Below the pieces are notes generated by a model. That model was not told the origin of the DNA and did no database searches. It saw nothing but the letters and a program-made list of their open reading frames with translations. The position numbers were made by a program, and so were the translations under genes. 64,000 nucleotides of DNA from NCBI GenBank assembly GCA_963778025.1, contig CAVZTA010000019.1:62001-126000 (forward strand), read 5' to 3'. The first letter of the stretch is position 1, and each line of letters begins with the position of its first letter. The DNA comes from CAVZTA01 sp963778025 (lineage in GTDB: Bacteria; Chloroflexota; Limnocylindria; Limnocylindrales; CSP1-4). Positions 55,243-64,000 of the stretch are shown here, in pieces.

Positions 55243-58233
55243 TCAACCGGCCGCCAGCGCGCTCGGGGCATCGATGCCCAGCGCGGCCAGCATCCCCTCG
55301 TACTCCCGACGTTCGCGACTCGCGGCGCCCGCGTCGCCGGCCCGGTCGCGCGCCTCGATGAGCAGCCGCCACAGCGGGTCATACGTGCGGTCGATCTCGA
55401 GGCCCCGACGGCACGCGCGCACGACCTCGTCGAGCTGACCGGCGAGCAGGGCCTCCTCCGCGACCGAACGTGCCGCCTCGACGGCGGCGGCGCGATATCG
55501 CTCCCGCCGATCGACGACCCAGTCGGCCGGGCCGTCCTCCGGCAGCAGGTCGCCGGCGTGGATCTCCAGCGCCAGCCCGAACGCCGCCGCCGCGACCTCG
55601 CCGCGGGAGCGGGCCGCCCGTCCCTCGACGATCGCCCGGTCGAACCGTCCGATGTCCACCGCCTCGGGCGCGACGACCAGCCGATACGCGTCGCCATCGC
55701 GCGCCAGCAGGCGGCCCGCCTCGGCGCCGCCGGCCTCGGTCAGCGCACCCCGGAGCGCGGAGATCGCCACATGCAGGCTGCGCGCGCCGGTGGCCGCATC
55801 GGCGTCCGGCCAGAGCGCTTCGCACAGGATCTCGCGATGGACGGGCGCCCCACCGTGGATGGCCAGGAACCGCAGGACCTCACGCGCCCGCGGCTTGACC
55901 TTGTCCAGCGCGACGCGTTGCCCAGCGAGATCGAGGGCGAACCCGCCGAACGTCCGGATCCGGACGCGAGGCCCCGCGCCCGCCCTGAACGCACCGTCCG
56001 AGACCGCCGATCCATCCACCTCGGCGGCCGCGAGCACATCGGCACCCGGCAGCTCGGCCAGCGACTCCTCCGTCTCCAGCCGGCGCCGGAGGGCGAGCGG
56101 CGGGACGAGCCCGGTCTCCTGGTGGACCGCGTCGAGCAGCAGCCGGTACTCGGCGGCACGCGTCTCGTCCACGGACGCCAGCGCTCCGTACGCGAGCAGG
56201 CGACCCGCCGGCGTGCCCGTCGCGCGCGCCGTGCTCTCGGCCGCGAGCGCGGCCTCTCGCGCCTCGGGCGCACCCATGCCCGCGAGCGCATCGGCGACGA
56301 GCCCGCGCGCCCACGCCTCGAGGACCCCGGCACCCGACCGTCGGCAGATCGCGGCGGCTCGCTCCGCGGCGTGCACGCGTGCCTCCGCCGGATCCGAGCC
56401 TGCCCACGCGGTCACCAGCGCGTGGATCGCCGCCGCCCACGGATCGTCGACCTCGGACGGCGCGGGCTCGACGCGCGGTGCACCGGGATCGAGCTCGCCG
56501 AGGATCCGCGCCAGCCGGGCGAGCCACGCCTCGCCCGCGCGGTCCGCCTGCTCGCCCGCCTCGTGGAGCACGACGACACCGGTGGGCGCGCCGCCCAGGA
56601 CCTGCGCGGTGCCCAGCGCGACCCGTGCGACCAGCGCGGTCCACGCTGACGACGACGACTCGCCGACCGCCGCTTCGAGATCCCGTCGTGCGTCGGCCAC
56701 GTCACCGGCCACGAGCTCCAGGAGCCCTCGGGCGAGCGCCTGCGGCGCATCGGCGTGGCGACCCAGCTCGCGGACCGCGGCCAGCGGCTCACGGACGAGC
56801 GCCTGACGCATCGCTCCCGACCAGTCGGCGGGCGGGATGGCTCCGGGATCGAGCCACGCCGCGAGTGCGGAGCGCTCCCGTTGCGGGACGCGCGCGGCGC
56901 CGGACGCCCCGAATGCCGTCTCGGCGCGTGCGTACCCCTCGAGCGCCGCCTGCCATCGACCCGCCGCGCGCGCGGCGCGAGCCGCGGCGAGCGTGAGCCA
57001 CGGGTCGTGCCGCACGACCGCCGGCGGGAGCGAATCGATCCACGTCGTCACCTCGCCGGCCAGGCGCTCGCCCTGCCCGCCGAGCAGCCGTCGGACCGCG
57101 GCCCAGTCCTCGGCCCGGCAGAACGCGCCCAGCGCCTCGGCCATCGCGCCGGCCGCTTCGAGCAGGGCGCCCGCCCGGGCATGCCGCTCGCGCGCGGCCG
57201 CCTCGCCCAGCTCCTCGACCAGGATCCGGTCGAGGTGCGCGCGGAGCACCTCGTGGTAGCGGTACGAGCCTTCGTCGTCGTCCAGCGCGACGGTGAAGAT
57301 CTGGCGGTGTGCGAGGTCGTCGAGGATCGCCGCGCTGCCGCGCGTCCCGCGCAGCGCGTCGCACGTCGGCCCGGTGAGGCGGCCCAGGACGGACGTCTCG
57401 ACGAGGAACGCCCGGAGCGACGCGGGCAGCTCGTCGAGCACGTTGCGCGCGAGGTACTCGCGAACCAGTCGCCCCGACGACCCTGCCCCGGACAGGATCC
57501 GCCGTCGGTCCTCGGGCGACTTGCCGCGCGTCGCGAGATGGAACAGTTGCAGCCCCGCGGCCCAGCCCTCGGTCCGGCGCGCGAGCGCGGCCAGATCGGC
57601 CGGCGGGACCGGGTCCCGGTAGAAGTCGCGGAACAGCCGTTCCGCCTCCCATGCCCGGAAGCGCAGGTCGTCCGGCCCGATCTCCAGCAGCTCCCCGGAG
57701 ACCCGGAGCCGCGGCAGGTTGAACGACGGCGCGACGCGGGACCCGACGAGGACCGCCAACCACGGCGGCGCGTACTCCACGAACCGGCCCAGCGCCGCCT
57801 CGGCCGGCGTGCCCTCCAGGGTGTGCAGGTCGTCGACGATGAGCATCGCCGGGCTCTCGGCGCGCCGATCGAGCGCGCCCGCGGCCTCCTCGACCGTCGA
57901 CCAGTCACCCGCGACGTCGGGCAGCACGCGGGTGAGGGCGGCCTCGAGGTACCGCAGGAGCGTCGCCTCGGATGCGTCCCACGTCTCGGCGCGGTACCAC
58001 GCGACCGGGAGGCCCGCGCCGGCGGCCGCGAACCGGGCGAGGAGCGTGGACTTGCCGCTCCCCGCGGGCGCGACGACGAGCGTCAGCCGGTGGCGCCAGG
58101 CGGCCTCGAGCGCGCGCTCCAGACGGTCGCGCGGAAGCGCCTCGGCGGCCGGGATGCGCAGCTTGGCAGCCACGATCGGCGCCGCGTCTCCGTCGCGACC
58201 GACCCCCGAACTGGTCGTCCCGGTCTCCCGCAA
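55243..58233 (-). CDS. Large MalT-like ATPase regulator with winged helix and BTAD domain
   Basis: The 996-residue STAND-type regulator has an ATPase domain (Walker A APAGSGKSTLLARF, Walker B LIVDDLHTL) followed by winged-helix and helical regions. A C-terminal SARP-like DNA-binding domain (VRIRTFGGFALDLAGQRVAL to SLHVAISALRGAL) and a BTAD domain (DIGRFDRAIVEGRAA to LLIEARDRAGDAGAASRE) complete it. Such proteins activate transcription on sensing a small molecule or protein. The frame is undamaged. The start is a TTG at 58233 after AGGGG. It converges on the coiled-coil gene with only 3 bases between them, and it is divergent from nothing nearby. It may control the eCIS or its accessory module. 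Confidence 0.88.
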   Translation of the reverse strand: MRETGTTSSGVGRDGDAAPIVAAKLRIPAAEALPRDRLERALEAAWRHRLTLVVAPAGSGKSTLLARFAAAGAGLPVAWYRAETWDASEATLLRYLEAALTRVLPDVAGDWSTVEEAAGALDRRAESPAMLIVDDLHTLEGTPAEAALGRFVEYAPPWLAVLVGSRVAPSFNLPRLRVSGELLEIGPDDLRFRAWEAERLFRDFYRDPVPPADLAALARRTEGWAAGLQLFHLATRGKSPEDRRRILSGAGSSGRLVREYLARNVLDELPASLRAFLVETSVLGRLTGPTCDALRGTRGSAAILDDLAHRQIFTVALDDDEGSYRYHEVLRAHLDRILVEELGEAAARERHARAGALLEAAGAMAEALGAFCRAEDWAAVRRLLGGQGERLAGEVTTWIDSLPPAVVRHDPWLTLAAARAARAAGRWQAALEGYARAETAFGASGAARVPQRERSALAAWLDPGAIPPADWSGAMRQALVREPLAAVRELGRHADAPQALARGLLELVAGDVADARRDLEAAVGESSSSAWTALVARVALGTAQVLGGAPTGVVVLHEAGEQADRAGEAWLARLARILGELDPGAPRVEPAPSEVDDPWAAAIHALVTAWAGSDPAEARVHAAERAAAICRRSGAGVLEAWARGLVADALAGMGAPEAREAALAAESTARATGTPAGRLLAYGALASVDETRAAEYRLLLDAVHQETGLVPPLALRRRLETEESLAELPGADVLAAAEVDGSAVSDGAFRAGAGPRVRIRTFGGFALDLAGQRVALDKVKPRAREVLRFLAIHGGAPVHREILCEALWPDADAATGARSLHVAISALRGALTEAGGAEAGRLLARDGDAYRLVVAPEAVDIGRFDRAIVEGRAARSRGEVAAAAFGLALEIHAGDLLPEDGPADWVVDRRERYRAAAVEAARSVAEEALLAGQLDEVVRACRRGLEIDRTYDPLWRLLIEARDRAGDAGAASRERREYEGMLAALGIDAPSALAAG

Positions 58234-58283
58234 TCGCGTCCCCTGGGCGGCAACGACCGAGGAATCGGCTGGTCGATGCAGGC

Positions 58284-58312
58284 CGCTATGGTGCCACCGA
58301 CGGGGCCGCCAA
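58284..58312 (-). promoter_or_regulatory. Putative promoter of the BTAD regulator
   Basis: On the minus strand TTGGCG (58312-58307) and ATAGCG (58289-58284) are 17 bases apart, about 50 bases upstream of the TTG start. The -35 box is the same as that proposed at 830. Confidence 0.4.
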
Positions 58313-58353
58313 ATCCAGCCGGTCGCGCTGTCGTCTGGGCGACGACCATCGGG

Positions 58354-59746
58354 TCAGCGCCATGCCGGCAGCCGGACCCAGTCGTCCTTCATCTCGACCT
58401 TCTGCAGGATCTTGCCGTCCTTCGTGGCCACCAGCACGAACTCGCCCTGGCCGCCGCGGTGGAAGGTGATGAAGTTCCCGTCGGGCGACCAGTCCGGGTC
58501 GTGGTCGGGCTGGTCGGTGATGGCCACGGCCTCGCGCGGGTTCGAGCCGTCGGGATCCATGTACCAGAGGTGGAGCGTGTCCGAGTTCCGGGTGCTCGCC
58601 CAGATGATCGTCGAGCCGTCGGGCGACCAGGCGGGGTCGACGTCGCCGATCTCCTCGTCGTCGCCGGTGAGGTTCTCCGGGTCCTTGCCGGCCGCGCTCA
58701 TGACCCAGATGTCGTTGTCGCCGCTGCGGTTCGAGACGAACGCGATCCGCTTGCTGTCGGGCGACCACGTCGGACCGCGGTCGTCGATGTCGTTCGCGTT
58801 GTTCGGTGAGCTGCTTGAGCTGGCGGCTCTTGACGGTGATGGTGTAGACCTCGAGACCGCCATCGCGCCGGCTGGAGAAGGCGATCCGAAGGCCATCGGG
58901 CGACCACTCCGGAAGCCCGTCGGTCGAGCCGGCGGGCGTCAGCATCCGGTCGTTCGAGCCGTCGGCGTCGGCGATGCGCAGGCCGCCGTCCCGGACGTAG
59001 ACGAACCGCGACTTGTCGGGCGACCAGGCGGCGGAGCTCGTGTTGCCGGCGGTGACGAGGATCTCGACATCGTCCGAGCCCGCCTCGAACACCCCGATGT
59101 CGCCGTTGTTCGACTGCTTGTCCGTGACCGTCACGAGGATGGACCCCGCCAGCGACGGCTCCGGCGTGGGGCTCGGCGGCGCGGACGAGGGCTCGAGCGA
59201 GCCGCTGGGCGGCGCGGACGACGCGGCGGACGATGACGGCGGGGCCGACGAGGCGGCGGTCGTCGGTTCGTCGCTCGACGGCGTCGGCGTGGCCGAGCTG
59301 GTGCCGCCGCGAAGGCCCAGGAAGACGCCGGCCGCGACGACCACGACCACGACTGCGGCGATCCCGCCGAGGACCGCCCGGGGGATGCCGCCACCGCTGG
59401 ACGCCGTGGGTGCCGGGGGTGGCATCCCTGCCCCGCCGGCGCCGAACCCGGCCGCCCCACCGGCTGCCAGCTCGTTCGCGCAGTTCTTGCAGAAGACGCG
59501 CTCGGGCTCGTTGGGTGTCCCGCACACGCGGCAGATGACGGCGTTCGGGATGGGCGGCTGCGGGGTGAGCGGCTGGGTCGGGATCGGGTCCGGCGCCGGA
59601 CCGGGGTCCGGCCCCGGGATCGGCTTCGGCTGCGTCGACGTCTCGTCGGGCGCCGCCTCACCGCTCCACTCGAGGAACGACCCACAGTTGCCGCAGAACT
59701 GCGCCCCGACCTCGTTCTGCGTCCCGCAGACCTTGCAGACGATCAC
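58354..59746 (-). CDS. Double zinc-ribbon membrane protein with TolB-like beta-propeller, one frameshift
   Basis: With one extra base near 58805 removed, the protein has 463 residues. Two zinc ribbons (CKVCG...FCGNCG and CRVCG...FCKNC) lie in the cytoplasm. Then come a membrane helix (AVLGGIAAVVVVVVAAGVFLGL), a Ser/Pro-rich stalk and an extracytoplasmic propeller made of PD40 repeats (AAWSPDKSRFVYV, PEWSPDGLRIAFSS, PTWSPDSKRIAFVS, PAWSPDGSTIIWAS, PDWSPDGNFITFH). GTG 59746 follows GGAGG. The architecture parallels the coiled-coil protein at 52400: cytoplasmic zinc ribbon, one helix, outside beta domain. Ligands are unknown. Confidence 0.85.
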
Positions 59747-59814
59747 GTCGCCTCCGCCCCCCGTGTCAGCCGTCTCGACCGCCGCAGTGTAGCGGCACCC
59801 CTTGGGCCGTTCGC

Positions 59815-59820
59815 TAGACT
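59815..59820 (+). promoter_or_regulatory. -10 box of a leaderless promoter
   Basis: TAGACT ends 8 bases before the GTG at 59829, with no ribosome site between. On the opposite strand TACACT (59790-59785 region) may serve the divergent propeller gene. Confidence 0.5.
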
Positions 59821-59828
59821 GCTCGCTC

Positions 59829-61370
59829 GTGGGCGTCGTCGCGAGCCTGGTGCCGACCACCGTCACCGTCCAGCCGGGGGGCCAGGCGGTCGTCTTGCTG
59901 CGCCTGCGGAACACCGGCTCGATCGTCGACCGGTTCGACGTCACGGTCGTCGGCCCCACGGCCGGCTGGGCGCGCGTCGATCCCCCGTCCCTGTCGCTGT
60001 TCCCGGGCGCCGAGGGCGAGACCCGGATCGTGTTCGCGCCGCCGCGGGCGTCCGAGCCACGCGCCGGGACGCTGCCGTTCGGCATCCGCGTCGCGCCCGA
60101 GGCGGATCCGCGCGGCGGGACCGTCGAGGAGGGTCGGGTCACCGTCGAGCCGTTCACCGACGTCGGCGCGACCATCGTCCCGCAGACCTCGCGGGGCAGC
60201 CGCGTCGGCAGGCACGAGGTCGTCGTCGACAACCGCGGCAATGCCCCGGTCGCCGTCGACATGCTGCCCAGCGATCCGGATCGGTTGCTGTCGTTCGCGA
60301 TCCCGAATGCCGCTCCATCGCCGGCCGGCGGTGTCCGCTTCTCGGTGGCACCCGCGGACCGCGGCTACCTCGCGCTGACCGCTCGACCCGTCGAGTCGTT
60401 CCTCACCGGCGACAAGCGGACGCTGCCATTCACCGTCGACGTCAAGGCGGGCGAGCAGCCGCCGATCCAGCTGCGCGCGTCCCTCGTCCAGGGACCTGTC
60501 CTCCCGTCGTGGCTCCTGCCGGCGGGCGGACTGGTCGTCGCCGGCGTGCTCGCACTCGCCTTCCTGCCCGGGCTCCTGGGCTCCGGAACGCCTCGGCCGG
60601 ACTCCACCGACCTCACGATCACGCCCACGCCGCTCATCACCGAGGCGCCGACGCCGGAGCCCACGCCGAGCCCGACACCGGAGCCCACCGAGGCGCCACC
60701 CGTCACCCCCAAGCCGCAGACGGCCCAGACCTCCACGATCCAGTTCCGCGGTCTGGGCATGGAGGACCCGCTATCGGAGGGCACGGGCAACCCGACGCTC
60801 GCGTTCCGGAGCGAGGGCCCGGGCGACGTCATCGTGAAGCTCGACCGGATCACGACGGGCAGTGCGGGCATCCGGGTGTGCCTCAAGCCCGGCGGCTGCA
60901 AGACCCTCAAGGCTCAGGGCGACGTCGCGCAGGCCCGATCCGATGACGACGGCGCGGTCGAGTGGACCGTCACGGTCGACGTCGCCCAGAAGGACTCGAT
61001 CCCCACGGTCGACCTGACGGTCAGCTTCCCGTCGAACGACCCGCAGCTGACGTTCTCGGACGATGCGATGTTCAGCGGCGACGCATCGACATCCGGGTTC
61101 ACGACGCTGATGACACCGCTCAAGGCCGGGCCGCTCGAGATGAGCGCCGACTTCAATGGGAGCGGCGTGCAGTGGCGCTCGAAGCTCCAGAACATCACCC
61201 AGAACGGGTCGACCCAGTGGTCACAGGAGCAGGCGACGGGCTTCGATGGCTCGCTGTCGCTCACTCCGGCGGGCCTCGCGCCGCAGACCACCTACCTCTT
61301 CGACTGGGTCGGGACGGCCAGTCTCGACGGCAACCGGGTCAGCTATTCGGCGACGATCGCCTGGCCGTGA
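59829..61370 (+). CDS. Membrane protein with NEW3/Ig-like domains (COG1470-like)
   Basis: The 513-residue protein has two Ig-like/NEW3 beta domains at the N-terminus (SLVPTTVTVQPGGQAVVLLR to FGIRVAPEADP; then TDVGATIVPQTSRGSRVGRH). A membrane helix (LLPAGGLVVAGVLALAFLPGLL) is followed by a Thr/Pro stalk (TPTPLITEAPTPEPTPSP) and a C-terminal beta region. There is no signal peptide, so the N-terminal domains are probably cytoplasmic. Proteins of this design, often labelled hydrolytic protein, are encoded beside contractile injection loci in Streptomyces as I recall; that needs a search. GTG 59829 is chosen for the leaderless promoter. Confidence 0.78.
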   Translation: MGVVASLVPTTVTVQPGGQAVVLLRLRNTGSIVDRFDVTVVGPTAGWARVDPPSLSLFPGAEGETRIVFAPPRASEPRAGTLPFGIRVAPEADPRGGTVEEGRVTVEPFTDVGATIVPQTSRGSRVGRHEVVVDNRGNAPVAVDMLPSDPDRLLSFAIPNAAPSPAGGVRFSVAPADRGYLALTARPVESFLTGDKRTLPFTVDVKAGEQPPIQLRASLVQGPVLPSWLLPAGGLVVAGVLALAFLPGLLGSGTPRPDSTDLTITPTPLITEAPTPEPTPSPTPEPTEAPPVTPKPQTAQTSTIQFRGLGMEDPLSEGTGNPTLAFRSEGPGDVIVKLDRITTGSAGIRVCLKPGGCKTLKAQGDVAQARSDDDGAVEWTVTVDVAQKDSIPTVDLTVSFPSNDPQLTFSDDAMFSGDASTSGFTTLMTPLKAGPLEMSADFNGSGVQWRSKLQNITQNGSTQWSQEQATGFDGSLSLTPAGLAPQTTYLFDWVGTASLDGNRVSYSATIAWP

Positions 61371-61398
61371 CCCGAGGCGGGGTGCGGCGTCGGGACCG

Positions 61399-64000
61399 CT
61401 ACTTGTCGCGTTCGCCGCTCAGGACGGCCTGCGCCGCCGCGAGTCGCGCGACCGGCACCCGGAACGGGGAGCACGACACGTAGTCGAGGCCGATGCGCTC
61501 GCACTTGGCGATCGACTCGGGGTCGCCGCCGTGCTCGCCGCAGATGCCCAGCTCCAGGTCCGGCTTGGTCGAGCGGCCCTTGTCCACGGCCGTCTTCATC
61601 AGCCCGGCCACCGCGTCGTCGAGGGTCTGGAACGGGTTCACCGGGAGGATCTTGTCCTCGACGTACTTGAGCAGGAAGCCGCCCTCGGCGTCGTCGCGGC
61701 TGTAGCCGAACGTCATCTGCGTGAGGTCGTTGGTGCCGAAGCTGAAGAAGTCGGCCTCGCGCGCGATCTCGTCGGCGGTGAGGGCGCCACGCGGCACCTC
61801 GATCATCGTCCCGAACTTGTAGTCGACGTCCACGCCGCCGGCGGCCGCCTGGACGGCCTTGGCCTCGGTCTCGAGGAGCGCCCGCGTCGCGGCCAGCTCG
61901 TTCACGTGGCCGACGAGCGGGATCATGATCTTCGCGATCGGATGGCCGCCCTCGCGCTTCACCGCGATCTGGGCGTTGAGGATCGCCCGGGTCTGGATCT
62001 TCACGAAGTCGGGGAACATCAGCCCGAGGCGGCAGCCCCGGAGCCCGAGCATCGGGTTCTGCTCGTGCAGTGCCCGGATCGTCGCGAGGAGCTCGCGATC
62101 CTCGTCCGAGGCGCCGCCGGCGGCGTCGGCCTTGGTGACCTTGACCAGCTGCTCCTCGAGGTTGGGCAGGAACTCATGGAGCGGCGGATCGATGAGCCGG
62201 ATGACGACGGGCAGCCCGTCCATCGCCCGGAAGATGCCCTCGAAGTCGCCCTGCTGCAGCGTCTCGAGACGGCCCATCGCGGTGTCGAAGGTGGCGATGA
62301 CCTCGGTCTCTTCCGGCGAGACCGTCTCGCCCGCGGCGAGCTTCGCCTTGGCGCGCGTCGCGCGTCCGGCGACGAGGATCGCGCCCCGGACGATCTCGAG
62401 CCGGTCGCCCTCGCGGAACATGTGCTCGGTCCGGCACAGGCCGATGCCCTGCGCGCCGTAGCTGCGGGCCTGGGCGGCCTCCTCGGGCTTGTCGGCGTTG
62501 GTCCAGACACCCATGCGGCGGATCCCGTCGGCCCAGCCCAGGATCCGCTGCAGCTCGGGCTGGTCCTCGAAGCGCGCCTCGACCGTCGGCAGCGCGCCCT
62601 GGTAGAGCGCACCGCTGGTGCCGTCGAGCGAGACCCAGTCGCCCTCCTTGAACGTCTGGCCCGTGACCTGGCACGTGGCGCCCTTGGCCTTGTAGTCGAC
62701 CAGCAGGTCGCTCGAACCCGCGACGCACGGCTTGCCGATCTGGCGGGCGACGACCGCGGCATGTGAGGTGGCGCCGCCGCGCGCGGTGATGATCCCCTGG
62801 CTCACGGCCATGCCGTGGAAGTCGTCGGGCGAGGTCTCGACCCGGACGAGGATGACCTTCTCACCGCGGTTGACCCATTCGACGGCGTCATCGGCATCGA
62901 ACACCGCGCGGCCGACCGCGGCGCCGGGCGAGGCGTTGAGCCCGTTGACGATCTTCGTGGCGCCCTTGAGCGCTCCCGGGTCGAACGTCGCGCGCAGCAG
63001 CTGGTCGACGTGCCCAGGCTCGATGCGGCTGACGGCCTCTTCCTTGGAGATCAGCCCATCGTTCACCATGTCGACCGCGACCCGCACCGCCGCTGCCGCG
63101 GTCCGCTTGGCGGACCGGGTCTGGAGCATGTACAGGCGGCCCTTCTCGACCGTGAACTCGAGGTCCTGGACGTCGCGGTAGTGCTGCTCCAGGCGCTGAC
63201 CGATATCCACGAAGTCGTCGTAGACCTGCGGCCACCGGTCGCGCATCCCGGCGATCTCGATGGGCGTGCGGATGCCCGCGACGACGTCCTCGCCCTGCGC
63301 GTTCGGCAGGAACTCACCCTGGAGCTCGCGGCGGCCGTCGATCGTGTTGCGCGTGAAGGCGACGCCGGTGCCCGAGTCGTCGCCCATGTTCCCGAACACC
63401 ATCGTCACGACGTTGACGGCCGTGCCCAGGTCGTCGGCGATCTTGTTGAACTTGCGGTAGTCCCGGGCGCGCTGGCCGAACCAGCTCGCGAAGACGGCCT
63501 TGATCGCGAGGTCCAGCTGCTCGTACGGGTCGGTCGGGAAGTCGCGGCCGGTGTCCTGCTTGACGATGGCCGTGAACTCGTCGACCAGCGCCTTGAGGTC
63601 GTCGACCGTGAGGTCCGTGTCCTGGGCCTTCGCTCCGTGCGTCGCCTTGCGCTCCTCCAGGACGTGGTCGAACCGCTCGCCCTTCACGTCCATCACGATC
63701 CGGCCGAACATCTGGATGAAGCGCCGGTAGGCGTCCCAGCCGAACCGCTCGTTGCCCGTGAGCGCGATGAGGCCCTGCAGCGTCTGCTCGTTGAGCCCGA
63801 GGTTGAGGACCGTGTCCATCATCCCGGGCATCGAGAACTTGGCGCCGGAGCGCACGCTCACGAGGAGCGGGTTGGAGGCGTCGCCGAAGCCCTTGCCGCT
63901 GCGCCGCTCGACCTCGCGCATCGCCTCCAGCACGTCGTCCCACAGGCCCGCCGGCAGCTGCTCACCGGCGGCGAAGTAGTCGTTGCACGCCTCGGTCGTG
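61399..64000 (-). CDS. ppdK: Pyruvate, phosphate dikinase (partial, N-terminus beyond the window)
   Basis: The enzyme interconverts pyruvate, ATP and Pi with PEP, AMP and PPi. Visible here are the end of the ATP-grasp domain (TTEACNDYFAAGEQLPAGLWD, MVFGNMGDDSGTGVAFTRN, FTVEKGRLYMLQTRSAKRT), the phospho-His domain (ARGGATSHAAVVARQIGKP) and the PEP-binding TIM barrel ending GICGEHGGDPESI and LDYVSCSPFRVP. The frame stays open to the right edge, so only about the first 20-40 residues or more are missing. It complements the PEP carboxylase encoded 30 kb away at the PEP/pyruvate/oxaloacetate node. It converges on the Ig-domain gene with 28 bases between. Confidence 0.95.
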   Translation of the reverse strand, partial: TTEACNDYFAAGEQLPAGLWDDVLEAMREVERRSGKGFGDASNPLLVSVRSGAKFSMPGMMDTVLNLGLNEQTLQGLIALTGNERFGWDAYRRFIQMFGRIVMDVKGERFDHVLEERKATHGAKAQDTDLTVDDLKALVDEFTAIVKQDTGRDFPTDPYEQLDLAIKAVFASWFGQRARDYRKFNKIADDLGTAVNVVTMVFGNMGDDSGTGVAFTRNTIDGRRELQGEFLPNAQGEDVVAGIRTPIEIAGMRDRWPQVYDDFVDIGQRLEQHYRDVQDLEFTVEKGRLYMLQTRSAKRTAAAAVRVAVDMVNDGLISKEEAVSRIEPGHVDQLLRATFDPGALKGATKIVNGLNASPGAAVGRAVFDADDAVEWVNRGEKVILVRVETSPDDFHGMAVSQGIITARGGATSHAAVVARQIGKPCVAGSSDLLVDYKAKGATCQVTGQTFKEGDWVSLDGTSGALYQGALPTVEARFEDQPELQRILGWADGIRRMGVWTNADKPEEAAQARSYGAQGIGLCRTEHMFREGDRLEIVRGAILVAGRATRAKAKLAAGETVSPEETEVIATFDTAMGRLETLQQGDFEGIFRAMDGLPVVIRLIDPPLHEFLPNLEEQLVKVTKADAAGGASDEDRELLATIRALHEQNPMLGLRGCRLGLMFPDFVKIQTRAILNAQIAVKREGGHPIAKIMIPLVGHVNELAATRALLETEAKAVQAAAGGVDVDYKFGTMIEVPRGALTADEIAREADFFSFGTNDLTQMTFGYSRDDAEGGFLLKYVEDKILPVNPFQTLDDAVAGLMKTAVDKGRSTKPDLELGICGEHGGDPESIAKCERIGLDYVSCSPFRVPVARLAAAQAVLSGERDK

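Noticed and set aside
1..64000. Prophage as an explanation for the tail genes
   Set aside because: There is no capsid, portal, terminase, integrase or lysis gene, while DUF4157, DUF4255, DUF6760 and the AAA ATPase mark an eCIS.

Overview
The window is chromosomal DNA from a very GC-rich bacterium (roughly 70% or more by eye). It has dense gene packing, frequent 4-base stop/start overlaps, many GTG starts, and several promoters whose -10 box lies only 6-11 bases before the start codon, so the messages would be leaderless or nearly so. Together with the gene content (nucleotidyl cyclase fused to an AAA/TPR module, BTAD regulator, zinc-ribbon membrane proteins, a cytoplasmic-type contractile injection system) this suggests Chloroflexota of the Limnocylindria kind, with Actinomycetota as the alternative. 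No rRNA, tRNA, insertion sequence, prophage integrase or CRISPR array was seen.

Layout. 1-3,600: a MerR-type regulator with a palindromic operator, a DUF2171 protein, a secreted M14 zinc carboxypeptidase and a secreted fasciclin protein. 3,800-5,870: a NarL-type two-component pair. 5,980-10,245: a leaderless operon of AroM-like, DHDPS-like, dihydroorotase/allantoinase-like and threonine-synthase-like enzymes. 10,260-15,520: cyclase/ATPase regulator, SDR, YeaQ-type and DoxX membrane proteins. 15,795-21,677: ammonium transporter followed by the large subunit of glutamate synthase. 22,073-26,110: sugar ABC importer without its ATPase. 26,327-28,336: OmpR-type two-component pair. 28,560-36,336: PEP carboxylase, acetyltransferase, DUF2330 protein, cupredoxin, an XRE regulator and a type II NADH dehydrogenase. 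61,399 to the right edge: pyruvate phosphate dikinase, cut by the window.

The centrepiece is 36,552-52,114, a nearly complete extracellular-type contractile injection system (eCIS): LuxR-type regulator, DUF4157 core protein, AAA+ ATPase and DUF4255 cap protein on one side; sheath, two tube proteins, an assembly protein, a 52-residue DUF6760 protein, a Pro/Ala-rich QR-repeat protein, LysM baseplate protein, VgrG-like spike, PAAR tip, gp25, baseplate J and tail protein I on the other. No tail fibre was found. A palindrome, GCCCGAAYGGGC, occurs three times in the eCIS spacers, with a related inverted repeat before the regulator; it is a candidate operator. Downstream (52,400-61,370) lie three membrane proteins with zinc ribbons, a long coiled coil, a beta-propeller or Ig-like domains, plus a large BTAD regulator; they may be a membrane and control module for the injection system.

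About twenty genes in the window are each interrupted by a single extra base. Removing that base restores a family-typical protein every time. The spike gene is worse, with several shifts of both signs in about 340 bases. Most are probably consensus errors, so the gene spans given here run across them and each entry says where the shift lies.
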